A stretch of DNA of 64,000 nt from NCBI RefSeq assembly GCF_029690065.1, contig NZ_CP121463.1, positions 3,348,001 through 3,412,000 on the forward strand, given 5' to 3'. The DNA is from Arthrobacter sp. Y-9. GTDB taxonomy: Bacteria > Actinomycetota > Actinomycetes > Actinomycetales > Micrococcaceae. The notes under the pieces are model-generated. The model was not told the DNA's origin, made no database searches, and saw only the letters and a program-made list of their open reading frames with translations. Positions 1 to 9,515 of the stretch are shown here, one piece after another. Positions within the stretch are counted from its first letter, which is position 1; every line of letters begins with the position of its first letter. Position numbers and translations under genes: made by a program.

Positions 1-650
1 ACGAGTCGATAGCCGGCATCGATCGCTTTCGCGGTGATTCCTGTGAAGTTCGCGGTCTTCCCACTCTGAACATAACCGACAACGAGTCCCTTGGACTGGT
101 ATGAGCTCTCGCCCGCGGGATCGGCCAGGCGTCCGACGATGTCCGTAGTGGACTCGTCAAGGCCAGCGATCGCTTCCGGAGTCCAGCCACCTCTCTCGAG
201 GACGCCTTTGTATGCGTTCCAATAAAAATCGTGTGCGGCCCTCCTGTCGGAGGTGTACCACGGGTCCCATGGTCCCGGATTTGAGATGACGGTGTCGCGC
301 TGGGCCACCGTAGGGAACTTCACGTCCAGGCGTTCCCGGGAGTCTGAACTGATACCCAGCTTTTCGAAGACCAGATCCCGACGCTCCCGGCTGTGCCGCT
401 CAGTATCGCCGGCCCATTCGGCATCGGTCTGTGCATCCCACTTCGCAAGACACATGTGCGCGGCCTTCTGAGCCGTCGAATTGCCGTCGCCTCCGATAAT
501 CGCGTCGATGATCTCGGCCTCGGCCGATTCCAAACCGAGATCCTCCAACTCATTGTTGACCCTCTTGATCAGAGGTCGCGGTCCAACCTCCCGCATGCCA
601 TTGAAGACGACCTGGATAGCGGTAACCAGCTCAGAAACTGCGTCGGTCAT
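1..650 (-). CDS. Z1-domain ATPase/helicase-like protein, N-terminal part (cut by window edge)
   Basis: The first ~216 residues of a larger protein lie here; the rest runs off the left edge. A Walker A loop, GYVQSGKT, sits near residues 191-198 inside the stretch GLVVGYVQSGKTANFTGIT, which is characteristic of Z1-domain (PF10593) proteins. These are P-loop ATPases found with MutL/MORC-type ATPases in restriction-like loci and thought to act on DNA. Start choice: the ATG at 650 shares an ATGA overlap with the stop of the DUF4420 gene upstream, so the two are translationally coupled. It is the last gene visible of a five-gene minus-strand operon. Walker B and the C-terminal half cannot be seen, and an AIPR gene often found next to Z1 genes would lie outside the window. 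Confidence 0.85.
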   Translation of the reverse strand, partial: MTDAVSELVTAIQVVFNGMREVGPRPLIKRVNNELEDLGLESAEAEIIDAIIGGDGNSTAQKAAHMCLAKWDAQTDAEWAGDTERHSRERRDLVFEKLGISSDSRERLDVKFPTVAQRDTVISNPGPWDPWYTSDRRAAHDFYWNAYKGVLERGGWTPEAIAGLDESTTDIVGRLADPAGESSYQSKGLVVGYVQSGKTANFTGITAKAIDAGYRL

Positions 651-1618
651 GCGGGCTCCTCACAGAAATCCTCAAGTGGCGCGGGCGGCACCACGAAATT
701 CAAATGACTTACGTCGACACGATACGAGACGGCACTGACAAGAATTCGCTGAGGCACCACCTGGTCGAGTCTCGGGGCAGTGATCGCGGGGAACTGGTCG
801 TCCACAAAGTAGGCCCGCGGAGTCGATCGGACCTGAAACCTCGTAACGTAGAGATCCGCAGCTTCGTCGGCCCAGCCAAGCCCCTGGAGCGCGGTATCGA
901 AGGTTCTCCGCGCACGGTCGATCCGTCGCCGGATGGAGGTGATCAGCTCCGCGAGCGTGAAACCGTCACCGGATGCGCCTGCAAGCGTGACTTGGAGCGA
1001 GAGCAGATAGAGGGTCCGGTCGCCAGCAGGCTGCAGCTGTGATTCGGTTCCGATGACGTGGACGCGGGACTCCGAGCGCGTCGTCTTCACTTCGACGTCG
1101 AAGTCCTCGAATCCGAAGTCATGTTCTTCAGAATAGGGTCCCAACCAAGCCTGCATGGCTTGGTCTTCCCCCAGCCGATCGATGGCATGGCCAAGGACGA
1201 TCAACTCACCGAGGAGACCGGCTTCCTTTTCGTCGCTCATCTTGCGCCTGCTGCTGAGCAGCCCCTTGAGGCCTGCAAGCGATTCGGAGACCGCGTGCCG
1301 GAAGGACGCACCGCTTTCGAGCTGGTCTACGATGGACACGATCAGAACATAAGCCTCGTAATGCAAGTACGTCGCGTTCACTGTCAGCCGGAACCAGTCG
1401 CCCTGCTTCCCGATCACGTTGATCCGTTCAACACGGATGTGTTCGTAGCTTGCAACGTCAGGATCACCACCCAGAGCAGGGCTGATCAAGCGCAGTTCTT
1501 GCCGCGACGGATCGATCTCCAACACTGAGTCAGTTGATTCGCTCAGCGTGAATGCCGCCTCAACGCCCGCGCTGAAGTATTCCTCCACGGTGTCCGGCGA
1601 AAGGTCCCGCTCACTCAT
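647..1618 (-). CDS. DUF4420 / PD-(D/E)XK motif nuclease-like protein
   Basis: 323 residues. The core EEHDFGFEDFDVEVKTT at about residues 164-180 supplies an acidic residue followed by E-V-K (E176, K178), the PD-(D/E)XK nuclease signature as seen in the PF14390 (DUF4420) family. A conserved-looking acidic helix, GLLGELIVL, comes just before it. In the family context this is the presumed DNA-cutting subunit of a restriction-like system built around Z1 and MORC ATPases. The start ATG at 1618 overlaps the end of the MORC gene by eight bases, and its stop overlaps the Z1 start by four, so expression is coupled. Nuclease activity is inferred from the motif only. Confidence 0.85.
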   Translation of the reverse strand: MSERDLSPDTVEEYFSAGVEAAFTLSESTDSVLEIDPSRQELRLISPALGGDPDVASYEHIRVERINVIGKQGDWFRLTVNATYLHYEAYVLIVSIVDQLESGASFRHAVSESLAGLKGLLSSRRKMSDEKEAGLLGELIVLGHAIDRLGEDQAMQAWLGPYSEEHDFGFEDFDVEVKTTRSESRVHVIGTESQLQPAGDRTLYLLSLQVTLAGASGDGFTLAELITSIRRRIDRARRTFDTALQGLGWADEAADLYVTRFQVRSTPRAYFVDDQFPAITAPRLDQVVPQRILVSAVSYRVDVSHLNFVVPPAPLEDFCEEPA

Positions 1619-3140
1619 CGTTCTCCCCCAATTTCCGTGACTGCTGCGACAACTCTTCCCTCAACGCTGCGGTCAGAAGCTGCTCCCATGCCGAGATTTC
1701 GGCCTTTTCGCGAGGTCCCAGGTGCGACCCCTCGAAGTACTTCGAGTACACGATCATCAGAAGCGTCTTCACAAAAGGGGCGTCGGCGGCGTCCATACTG
1801 TTCGGACCCGCGATGACGTCACGGTACTGTTCGTTGAGCCAGATCGTCCGGCGGTCCAAGTCGACACGAATCGGAGCCTCGGTCAGTTCCACTTGCCAGC
1901 GGATGTCGACCGGGTCCGCCGCGACGCGTTCCACGCTGGACTCGAAGGCGTCGATGAGATCAGCCCCGAAACCCCGGCCCGGTTCAACGAGTTCGACCGG
2001 GCGCTTCGTGTACTTTCTGGCCTCTGCGCGCGAACCGGCAGCCGCTTCAAGGAATTCTGAGAACGCCATCCCCTGGGCCCCCACCACGGCATGCCGGAGG
2101 GCATGCCGAAGGTCAGAGTCGAGTTCGAGACCGGCCTTCTCCGGGTTGATGGTGATATGCGCTCCGAGCGGCTCAGCGATATCCAGCTCGATCCGGGCAT
2201 ACTCAAGCTCTGGGCGATTGACCGTCAACGTGTTCCATCCGCCGATCTGAAGCAACCGGTCCGCGCGATAGAAGTAGAACCCCTGAGCGAGTGCTCCTGG
2301 CTTCCCACCAAGCCGGAATTCTGGCCGACCAGACTGGGCGGCCGGCCAGATGTGCGCCCGGCCTTCCACCGTGGTTCCGTCAAGTGACACCTGTATTCTC
2401 GCCGGGTAATCATCGTTCGGCAGTCGAGAATATCCGAACGGATCGATCGGCTGCACCTGTCGCGGCACACCGGACTCGGAATACTCAACGTCAAAGACCT
2501 CCACGCCGATCCGCACGGCGCCTGACGCGAGCAGCCGGTGGAACACCACCCCAAGGTGAGACGTCACGGAGTTGATCCGCGCGTCCAGCCATCGGGCTCT
2601 GTCAGAACCGTCTTCGCTGCTCAGAAAAGTTCGAGGTTGAGACCACTCGACAACAGTTCCGTTGGGGAAGGCGAAATCAACCCTGAGGCGCCCCAGAATG
2701 TCGTCCACTTCGTCCGTGTCGAGATCCGAGACTTTGGTCGGTTCCGAGGCTTCGATCATGCGGCCCGTCGAAGGGGCACCGTTGCGTCGCGAATACACCC
2801 GGAGAATGTCCGCCTGGCTGAGGGAAGCGGCCTTCAACCCAAGCCCGAAATGCCCGAGGTCGCCAACTTGGTAGTCGCGTTTCCGGGCGAAGGTCATGGC
2901 GTCGTCGATGCTGCCGTCATCCATGCCGCGGCCGTCGTCGATGAGCCGCAGACCTACGACCGCACCGTCCTCCTCGAGGAATCTCACGAGGATGTTCTTC
3001 GCGCCCGCATCGATGCTGTTGTCCACCAAGTCCGCGATCGCGGTCTCGAACGAATGGTGTCGTCCGACAGCCTGTGCGATGGAGGGGTCCGGTGGCACGT
3101 CACGGGTTCGGGTGATCTTGGGGCCGTTGTCCATGGTCAC
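1611..3140 (-). CDS. MutL/MORC-type GHKL ATPase of a defence locus
   Basis: 509 residues. The N-terminal GHKL fold is clear: N-box DLVDNSIDA (about 38-45, Asn41), G1 box DDGRGM (about 68-73) and G2 box GHFGLGLKAAS (about 96-106). These bind and hydrolyse ATP and drive dimer closing in MutL, Hsp90 and MORC proteins. Such ATPases occur in bacterial restriction-like operons with Z1, DUF4420 and DNA methylases (described by Iyer, Abhiman and Aravind as prokaryotic relatives of MORC). No C-terminal endonuclease motif like that of MutL is visible, so this is not a mismatch-repair MutL. The start overlaps the end of the DUF499 gene by four bases (ATGA). Confidence 0.88.
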   Translation of the reverse strand: MTMDNGPKITRTRDVPPDPSIAQAVGRHHSFETAIADLVDNSIDAGAKNILVRFLEEDGAVVGLRLIDDGRGMDDGSIDDAMTFARKRDYQVGDLGHFGLGLKAASLSQADILRVYSRRNGAPSTGRMIEASEPTKVSDLDTDEVDDILGRLRVDFAFPNGTVVEWSQPRTFLSSEDGSDRARWLDARINSVTSHLGVVFHRLLASGAVRIGVEVFDVEYSESGVPRQVQPIDPFGYSRLPNDDYPARIQVSLDGTTVEGRAHIWPAAQSGRPEFRLGGKPGALAQGFYFYRADRLLQIGGWNTLTVNRPELEYARIELDIAEPLGAHITINPEKAGLELDSDLRHALRHAVVGAQGMAFSEFLEAAAGSRAEARKYTKRPVELVEPGRGFGADLIDAFESSVERVAADPVDIRWQVELTEAPIRVDLDRRTIWLNEQYRDVIAGPNSMDAADAPFVKTLLMIVYSKYFEGSHLGPREKAEISAWEQLLTAALREELSQQSRKLGENDE

Positions 3141-6100
3141 AGTTCCTCGAATCGGTTCCGGCTGAATCCGAGTTGCACTCCGTTCTCACGGACGGTTCGG
3201 ACCACGGCGTCCGGGAATCCTGAACGCTTGTCCGCATCGACGGTCAGTCGGATCTCGAAGGTGTCAGGATCAGACGATTTCAAGTGGATCAGCAGCTCTT
3301 CGGCGATCTGCCGAAGTTGTGCGCTCAGGTCTCCGGTCGGCTTGATGTCGACGGCTCCCCGGTAACGGGCGTTCTGAACACTGTCCACCGCCGGGGCGAC
3401 GGGACCGCGGTCGGAGGCCTGCGACTGCGAGGACCCGCCTCCCCTTTCAAGAACCGTCGTCAATGTCGCTTCGGCTACAGTGGGCGCTTCCTGGGCCCGC
3501 CGGAGGTCCTCCCGGTCGCGTTGAGCCCGAGCGAGCGCAGGACGGACCAGGAGGGTCGAGTCGAGGATGACGGGCGGTTCAGCGTCCTCAAGCGGGATTC
3601 TCAGTCCGATGAAGTCTCCGCTCTCCGCGTCGTAGGCATCCGCCAGCGCGAACCCGATCTGGGCCCAGGCAGGGTCGGACATGGCTCCGGCCACGGCGGT
3701 GAGCAGGACCTGCTTGTCGCGCAGCCTCGCCAGGTAGGGGTATCTCACGTGGTAGTCCCAGAGCTCTCCGACGGTGATCCGGCCGTCGTTCCACCTGCTT
3801 CGCAGGTGGTTCTGAAGCTCGATGCCGATCGACTGCATGGAGAAGTGGGTGATCACCGCGTCGGTCTTCTCCAGCTTTTCGCCGGCCGCCCGGATCACGG
3901 AATCACGGGCGCCGTCCGCTTTGATCTGGGAAGTGGTCCACGGGGAGGACCCGGAGGACTGCTGGGGAACCATCGCCCAGATCCACGTCTCCCGGATCCG
4001 CTGATCGACGGTGTCGTTCAGGGACGCGACGCGCTGCTGCGCGGTCTCCACCTGCCCCTGCGTGAGGTCCATGATCTTCTTATCGGCCAGGACGGCTTTC
4101 CACGCGAGATACTGCCGGGTGGCTTCTTCCAGGTTGGCCCACCTCGTCTGATCCGGCGCCAGCACCGTGATGGTGTTGACCCCCAGCCGAGGTGCCGTAC
4201 CGCGCGTCGAGGCGATCAACCGCGTGAACGCATGGGCCTTACTGTCGGAGTTCTTGCCATCGTGGGTGTGCTGGGGCCCGGCGATGACCAAGCGAACCTG
4301 ATCGGATTCCAGCACATCGGAGGAGTCCTCTGGAGCGTAGACCACGTCGGCGAACACGGCCGGATGCTTCGCGTGGAGCCGAAGCCTCTCGACGACGAAT
4401 GCCTCCACATCCGCTGCGCCGAGCGATTGGGCACGATCGGCGACGGTACGGTTCAGCGAGACCTGAAGATCGAACCAGTAACGATCACTTTCGAGGTAGA
4501 GGTAGTTGGCGCGCTCGCTCAGCAGCTGGAGTGAGCTGCCGAAATTACCGATGGTGTCCCCGGGCATGGCGACACCGAGGAACACCTGCTTGCGTTCGAT
4601 CCCCTTGTGGCTGGACCGCAGTGTCGCCGCGGATCCCATGAAGGTCGCCCGGGCGATGCGGCGGGTGAGGGAACGGGCCTTGAACAGCGGCCGATCCTGG
4701 TCGATCCGTACGGCTGCCGCGTTGATGCTGTCGACATCGCCCTCCACGATGGTCTTCCAGCGGTCTCCTTCATCGAGATATCCCGTGAGCTCGTCCCGCA
4801 CGGCGGCGGAGTCCAGGGGGATGGATCCGGGCATGATGAGTGGGGACGCGTCGCCCGCCGCATTCAGGGCGTGGACCACCGCGCTCATGAGCCGAAGGAC
4901 ACCGCGGGTCCGTTGGAACTTCTCCAGAGTGGACCAGTCGTTGTAGAGGCGCGCGAAGAGCTCCGGATGGATCGGATATGCCTCCCGAATTCTCCCTTCG
5001 TATCCCGGATCACGGGTTTCGGGCGGAAGCTCTCCGGCATTTTTCCGGTAGTAGTCCACGAAGGCGCGCGCTGTGGCGTCGATCTTCCGGCGCGCCTCCG
5101 CGTCCGGTTCCCGGAAGAGACGACGGCGGACGATCTCGAATGACTCGGTGCTCGACGCCGGGGTCCACGGTTGGGCGACACGGGAGACGACGTTCTGCAG
5201 GCGCTCCAGCGCGGCCCGTCCGTGCGCACCGCCGACTTCCAGATCGGACGCGACGGGGTCCGTATCGTCGCGCCTGACGTCGGAAGCGGGGATGGAGACG
5301 AGGAGGAGCGCTCCGGGGACGGACTTCACCACCTCGGTGAGCTGCTGGGCGAAGGTGAATTGCGACTCGAAACTGCCGCCGGCGAGGCCGTCCTGGCCGT
5401 ACAGACCTCGGGCGTAGGCGACCCATTCGTCGATGAGGATGACGGCAGGGGCGTGACGCTCGATCAAGGTACGCAATGATGCGCCAGGGTTGGTGCCCGT
5501 GCGGTCGGCTTCGGCGACGATGGCGTAGCCGTCGGGGCCGCCGAGTTGCCAAGCGAGTTCACCCCAGATGGTCCGGATCACCGTTCCATCCGGTTTCTCC
5601 CACGGCTGCCCCGGCGAGAGCTCATTGCCGACGATCGCCACCTTCTTCACCTCGGTGGCGACCACTGAGGTGTCGAGGCCCAGTCCGTTCACCAGATCCT
5701 GGACGCCCTGCGGGAACTCCGAGAGCTGTCGACCGCTGAACAGATGCCACACCGCGAGCATGGAATGGGTCTTCCCACCGCCGAACGCTGTCTGGAGGTT
5801 CACGACGGGTGCCGCGTTCATGTCTCCGGAGATACGCCGGGCGGCGATACCGAGCAACGTCTTGAGGCCTTCCGTCAGGAAGGTCCGGTGGAAGAACTCC
5901 ACCGGGTCGTTGTAGTCGACGGAGGACTCGGCACCGGTGGCCACCTGGTGGAGGTCGGCCGCGAACTCGGCTCGCGCGAAGTCGTTGGCTGCGATGTCGG
6001 AATGCGGTTGGAGCACTTCACGCCACGGCGCCAGGTCCGTCGACGCGAGAGCCGGCATCTCCGCGATGGCTCGAGTGTCGCGCCGGGTCTCCTCGGCGTA

Positions 6101-6532
6101 GGCGGACCGCTGCACGTCGGCCTTCGCTTTGCGTACGGCGTCCGCGGAGCCCGCTGCTCCGATCGCCCGGAGAAGACGTTCAGTGGTGTCCAGGGCACGG
6201 TAGGTGTCGTCAGCGCTGAACGGCTTTCGGTGTGCCCAGGAGTCCCGCACTGCCCGCAATTCACTGGCCAGGTTCTGTTCAGCTCGGGAAAGGTGCCCGT
6301 TGAAGGGATATTTCAGCGCGCCGAGAGGCTCCGTGAGGACTCGGAGCTGAACCTGTGGATCGTTGCTCAGGTACTCCTTTCCGGCGATGCCGTCCTTGGC
6401 CGCGAGGATGCGAGTCCAGTCCGTCACGCCGGCCGGCAGCTGAGGTACCAGGACTCGGGCGATGAACGGCCCGAGCTCAGCTGCGAGAAGGTCGAGAGCG
6501 TTCCCGATGCGGTCGATGTTGGAGATGGCCAC
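3137..6532 (-). CDS. DUF499 anti-phage-associated ATPase with HEPN-like N-terminus
   Basis: 1131 residues. A P-loop reading AFGGGKTHS (Lys254) and a Walker B strand AVILIDEW (about 363-370) mark the AAA-like core typical of DUF499 proteins. The first ~130 residues are helical and contain RDSWAH (R96 to H101), an R-x4-H motif like that of HEPN/Swt1-type domains, many of which are RNases. DUF499 proteins are regularly encoded beside DUF1156 methylases in bacterial and archaeal defence islands. The methylase gene here lies three bases upstream, and the MORC gene overlaps the 3' end. Inference: a large ATP-driven sensor or translocase that could control effector activity. The far C-terminus (about 1050-1131) looks like a small separate folded domain. 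Confidence 0.88.
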   Translation of the reverse strand: MAISNIDRIGNALDLLAAELGPFIARVLVPQLPAGVTDWTRILAAKDGIAGKEYLSNDPQVQLRVLTEPLGALKYPFNGHLSRAEQNLASELRAVRDSWAHRKPFSADDTYRALDTTERLLRAIGAAGSADAVRKAKADVQRSAYAEETRRDTRAIAEMPALASTDLAPWREVLQPHSDIAANDFARAEFAADLHQVATGAESSVDYNDPVEFFHRTFLTEGLKTLLGIAARRISGDMNAAPVVNLQTAFGGGKTHSMLAVWHLFSGRQLSEFPQGVQDLVNGLGLDTSVVATEVKKVAIVGNELSPGQPWEKPDGTVIRTIWGELAWQLGGPDGYAIVAEADRTGTNPGASLRTLIERHAPAVILIDEWVAYARGLYGQDGLAGGSFESQFTFAQQLTEVVKSVPGALLLVSIPASDVRRDDTDPVASDLEVGGAHGRAALERLQNVVSRVAQPWTPASSTESFEIVRRRLFREPDAEARRKIDATARAFVDYYRKNAGELPPETRDPGYEGRIREAYPIHPELFARLYNDWSTLEKFQRTRGVLRLMSAVVHALNAAGDASPLIMPGSIPLDSAAVRDELTGYLDEGDRWKTIVEGDVDSINAAAVRIDQDRPLFKARSLTRRIARATFMGSAATLRSSHKGIERKQVFLGVAMPGDTIGNFGSSLQLLSERANYLYLESDRYWFDLQVSLNRTVADRAQSLGAADVEAFVVERLRLHAKHPAVFADVVYAPEDSSDVLESDQVRLVIAGPQHTHDGKNSDSKAHAFTRLIASTRGTAPRLGVNTITVLAPDQTRWANLEEATRQYLAWKAVLADKKIMDLTQGQVETAQQRVASLNDTVDQRIRETWIWAMVPQQSSGSSPWTTSQIKADGARDSVIRAAGEKLEKTDAVITHFSMQSIGIELQNHLRSRWNDGRITVGELWDYHVRYPYLARLRDKQVLLTAVAGAMSDPAWAQIGFALADAYDAESGDFIGLRIPLEDAEPPVILDSTLLVRPALARAQRDREDLRRAQEAPTVAEATLTTVLERGGGSSQSQASDRGPVAPAVDSVQNARYRGAVDIKPTGDLSAQLRQIAEELLIHLKSSDPDTFEIRLTVDADKRSGFPDAVVRTVRENGVQLGFSRNRFEEL

Positions 6533-6535
6533 GGA

Positions 6536-9358
6536 TCATTCCCCCAGTCCGTCGAAATCCAAGGTCGGAGTCGCCCATGTGGCATCCGCTTTATCGAGTG
6601 CCGCTGCTGCGGCCTTCACGTCCGCCCACGATGAGCCCAATGTGTTGAAGGCGATGCCCGCCTTCGTCAGTCCTCGCTTCTCGGCGATCGAGTAGAGGAG
6701 ATAGGCGAGTTCATTGGCCGCCGTCATATCAAGGCCTCGCTCATCGGCTCCATCGAGGATTCGACCCGCTGCATCCAGCCCTTCGTTCTCCAGGGCACGC
6801 GCCATGTGCAGCACGACCTCCCAAAGCGAGATCCGGTCGTCGGCCCGAGGATCGTATCCGCCAGGCAGCTCCTCCTGCGAGAGCAGTTTGACCTTGCCGG
6901 CGCCGCTGGAGATCACGCCCGACTGTGCCAAACCTGCAACGGACGAATTCTTGGCGCTGGCGAGCGTTTCAGCTTCGCCGTATGCGGCGACGTCGAACCC
7001 ATGGGTCTCGAACCACGTCACGCACCATCGGGTGTCGTCATCGAAATCACCCTCTTGCTGGGAGAGCACCTCGTCCAGGATGGCGTTGATCGCGCGAAGA
7101 GCGTCGCGAACACTCATCGGATCTCCGGAAGGTTCAATGACGCGCGAATACTGCGAGAACACGGCCATGCCGGGGCCGATGGCGGCTTGTGCCATATCGA
7201 CAGGAGCGATACCGCCTTTTTGCAGATTCCGCAGTGCCTCGGGCAGAGTCGCACGGAGCTCCGCCAGCAGACCACGGCGGTCGATGACCGGCGCATCCTC
7301 CGGACGTGGACGGAGCGCGAGAACGACCGAAGAGGCAAGGGCATTAGAACCTCGGCCGATCAGCCGGGTGGCGTTTTCGGTACGCATTGGCCAAGTCGCG
7401 GTAACAGACCAACCGGCTGAGATCATGGCGCTGAGAACCGTTTCCCATCCAGTCGAGGAAACACCGTCTGCATCTTCCTCGGTCTGTTTGAATGCGTAAT
7501 AGACGGTTATCGGATATGCATCAACTGCCGATTTCCTTGCCGTAGCAAACACCGACTCGAAGCCACTCTTGAAGTAGTCTTGCGCTTGCCGATCTCCGCC
7601 TTGTCGGTATGGGTTTGCGATTAGCTCTTCAGCTTTAGGGACGAGCATCGTGGAAAGCAAGTCTGGATACTCGCGCTTTAGGGACTTGCGGAGCCAAACA
7701 TAAAAGTAGTCCGAGAGATCGGCGTAGCTGATGTTGTCGTAATACGGAGGATCGGTTGAGATAAGTCGATTTCCAACAGTCAAGGAAGCAGCACTATCTT
7801 GCTGGGCATGAGCTACCGGCAAAGCCACCAACTTCTCGAGCGTCCTAGCGGCCCCCTCTACTACGCCCAGCCACTCCCCACCAGCGCGCACGAACGGTTG
7901 TGCCTCCGCATAGTCCCAAACCATCGCGATTGCTTGACGGCCAAAGGCCGGAGCTGTTTTGTCAGCGTCGGAGCGCCAGCGCGCGAGCGTGCAGTGGAAC
8001 ATAGCCATCTTGGAGGCGCACAGGCCCAAGTACGAAGCAATCGCGTCAGCGTATGCGGCAGCGCCGGCTCCTCCCAGTTCCAGAGGTTCACCTTCGGGCA
8101 TGTCGGCCGCAAGTGCGTCCTGAAGTGCGCGCTCCCGCGCTTCACCGACGAGGTCGCTGAACGTTGTCAACGCCGTGAGCTGCCGGTTGGTGAACAGGGA
8201 AGCAAACGAGTCAAGCCCATACGACGGGGTCCAGATGTTCCTGGGATCAATCCCGAGCTTCTGCATGGGGATATCGCTAGGCGTACCTACTTCGGCCGCA
8301 GCTCGGTGCTCTGCAGTTGGCGCCAGGTAGATCCGCTGACGGTTTCCTTCTGCCACCGTCGCCATCAGCGTGGCGCCCAGTCGACCGGCCAGGCCTTCGG
8401 ACTTGATGAATTCGACAGGGACTGCGGCACCGCATGAGACGCACGTCGCACCCCGCCGCCCCGACATGGTGCCGTCGGCTTCCTTCGTCGGTGCTGACTG
8501 CACATCATGGCCGACCGAATACTCGACCTTTCCGTCCACCACCGTCGGGACGATGTAGGCCTCTTTGCCCTTCTTCTTCCCGAGCCACCAGGAGCGCACC
8601 AGGGGCATCTCGATGCCGCAGGCAGGGTTGGGACAGGTCACGGTCCGTGCCCAGATCCATGCGATAACCGTGGCTTCCGAGCCATCGCTCAGGGTCGCCT
8701 TCGGATAGAGGTGGCCGATGCGCCGTTCCGCTTCGTCGCGCATCCAGGAACCGTACCGGCGCACGTCCTCTGCCAAGCCTGTCGCCTTCGGCCACCAGTG
8801 GCGCTGGTCAGCCGCCTTCGGGTACACAGGAGCCTGATTCGCGAACTTCGGCGGGATCTCGATGAGCGCCTTGTTGATGAGCACGGCGACCGGGTTCAAG
8901 TCGCTCGCGTGAGCTTCAAGGCCCAAGCGCTGCGCTTCAAGCGGGATGGTGCCTCCGCCCGCGAACGGGTCGAGGATCGCGGGCGGATTGCCGTCGGTCG
9001 ACCGCATGATCTCCGCGCGAACCTGTTCGAAGAGAGCTTCGTCATTGAGGTTGTCCCAATCGACCATCCGGGTGATCAGTCCGAAGAGTCGTTCCCGCTC
9101 GCCGTCGACGCGCTGCTCAACGTACGCTTCGACGTCGCTCTCTCCCTTCTGCAGGGCTTCAGAACGGAACTCCTCCGCCCGCTCACTCGGGTCGTCGACG
9201 AGCTGAGCGAACAGCACAGCTCTTGCGGTAGCAAGCGGTCGGCGAGCCCACCAGAGATGCAAGGTGGAGGGATGTCCGTGGCGGATCGATTTCTCTCGAG
9301 CTGACTGGGCGTTGATGGCCTCCAGCGGCAGCGCGACTTCGATCAGCTTCTTCTTCAT
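6536..9358 (-). CDS. DUF1156 DNA methyltransferase (N6-adenine/N4-cytosine type)
   Basis: 940 residues from an ATG at 9358 with GGAG eight bases upstream; the frame stays open further upstream but without family similarity. The start, MKKKLIEVALPLEAIN, and the stretch HGHPSTLHLWWARRPL are typical of DUF1156 proteins. AdoMet motif I is DPFAGGGTIP (about 130-139) and the catalytic motif is DPPYYDN (about 536-542), as in amino-methyltransferases. Two CxxC pairs (CPNPAC and CVSC) suggest a zinc-binding insert. It is the first gene of the minus-strand island operon and would modify host DNA. Bases 7440-7900 inside it look more A/T-rich than the rest, which fits transfer. The recognition sequence cannot be read from the gene. 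Confidence 0.9.
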   Translation of the reverse strand: MKKKLIEVALPLEAINAQSAREKSIRHGHPSTLHLWWARRPLATARAVLFAQLVDDPSERAEEFRSEALQKGESDVEAYVEQRVDGERERLFGLITRMVDWDNLNDEALFEQVRAEIMRSTDGNPPAILDPFAGGGTIPLEAQRLGLEAHASDLNPVAVLINKALIEIPPKFANQAPVYPKAADQRHWWPKATGLAEDVRRYGSWMRDEAERRIGHLYPKATLSDGSEATVIAWIWARTVTCPNPACGIEMPLVRSWWLGKKKGKEAYIVPTVVDGKVEYSVGHDVQSAPTKEADGTMSGRRGATCVSCGAAVPVEFIKSEGLAGRLGATLMATVAEGNRQRIYLAPTAEHRAAAEVGTPSDIPMQKLGIDPRNIWTPSYGLDSFASLFTNRQLTALTTFSDLVGEARERALQDALAADMPEGEPLELGGAGAAAYADAIASYLGLCASKMAMFHCTLARWRSDADKTAPAFGRQAIAMVWDYAEAQPFVRAGGEWLGVVEGAARTLEKLVALPVAHAQQDSAASLTVGNRLISTDPPYYDNISYADLSDYFYVWLRKSLKREYPDLLSTMLVPKAEELIANPYRQGGDRQAQDYFKSGFESVFATARKSAVDAYPITVYYAFKQTEEDADGVSSTGWETVLSAMISAGWSVTATWPMRTENATRLIGRGSNALASSVVLALRPRPEDAPVIDRRGLLAELRATLPEALRNLQKGGIAPVDMAQAAIGPGMAVFSQYSRVIEPSGDPMSVRDALRAINAILDEVLSQQEGDFDDDTRWCVTWFETHGFDVAAYGEAETLASAKNSSVAGLAQSGVISSGAGKVKLLSQEELPGGYDPRADDRISLWEVVLHMARALENEGLDAAGRILDGADERGLDMTAANELAYLLYSIAEKRGLTKAGIAFNTLGSSWADVKAAAAALDKADATWATPTLDFDGLGE

Positions 9359-9420
9359 TCCACTCCGTCCTAGCGCTCCACTGTCTCGATAACAGGAGGA
9401 CCGCGACCCCAATAGTTCAC

Positions 9421-9450
9421 GTCTGGCCCAGTCTACCGACGGCGCCAGAC
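9421..9450. promoter_or_regulatory. Inverted repeat in the divergent promoter region of the island
   Basis: GTCTGGC at 9421-9427 pairs with GCCAGAC at 9444-9450 across 16 bases, between the divergent DUF1156 and C5-methyltransferase genes. Position and symmetry suit an operator or a control hairpin in the leader of the minus-strand operon. No protein binding is known, and no dedicated regulator gene (such as a restriction C protein) is visible nearby. Confidence 0.35.
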
Positions 9451-9515
9451 ATGATTTCGATCCGAACACGGTGGGCCTCTGGTTCGTGATTCCAGAGCCC
9501 GGAACCATAGGATTG

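Noticed and set aside
1611-3140. Mismatch-repair MutL
   Set aside because: Only the GHKL N-terminus matches; no MutL C-terminal domain or MutS neighbour is present, and actinobacteria generally lack MutL.
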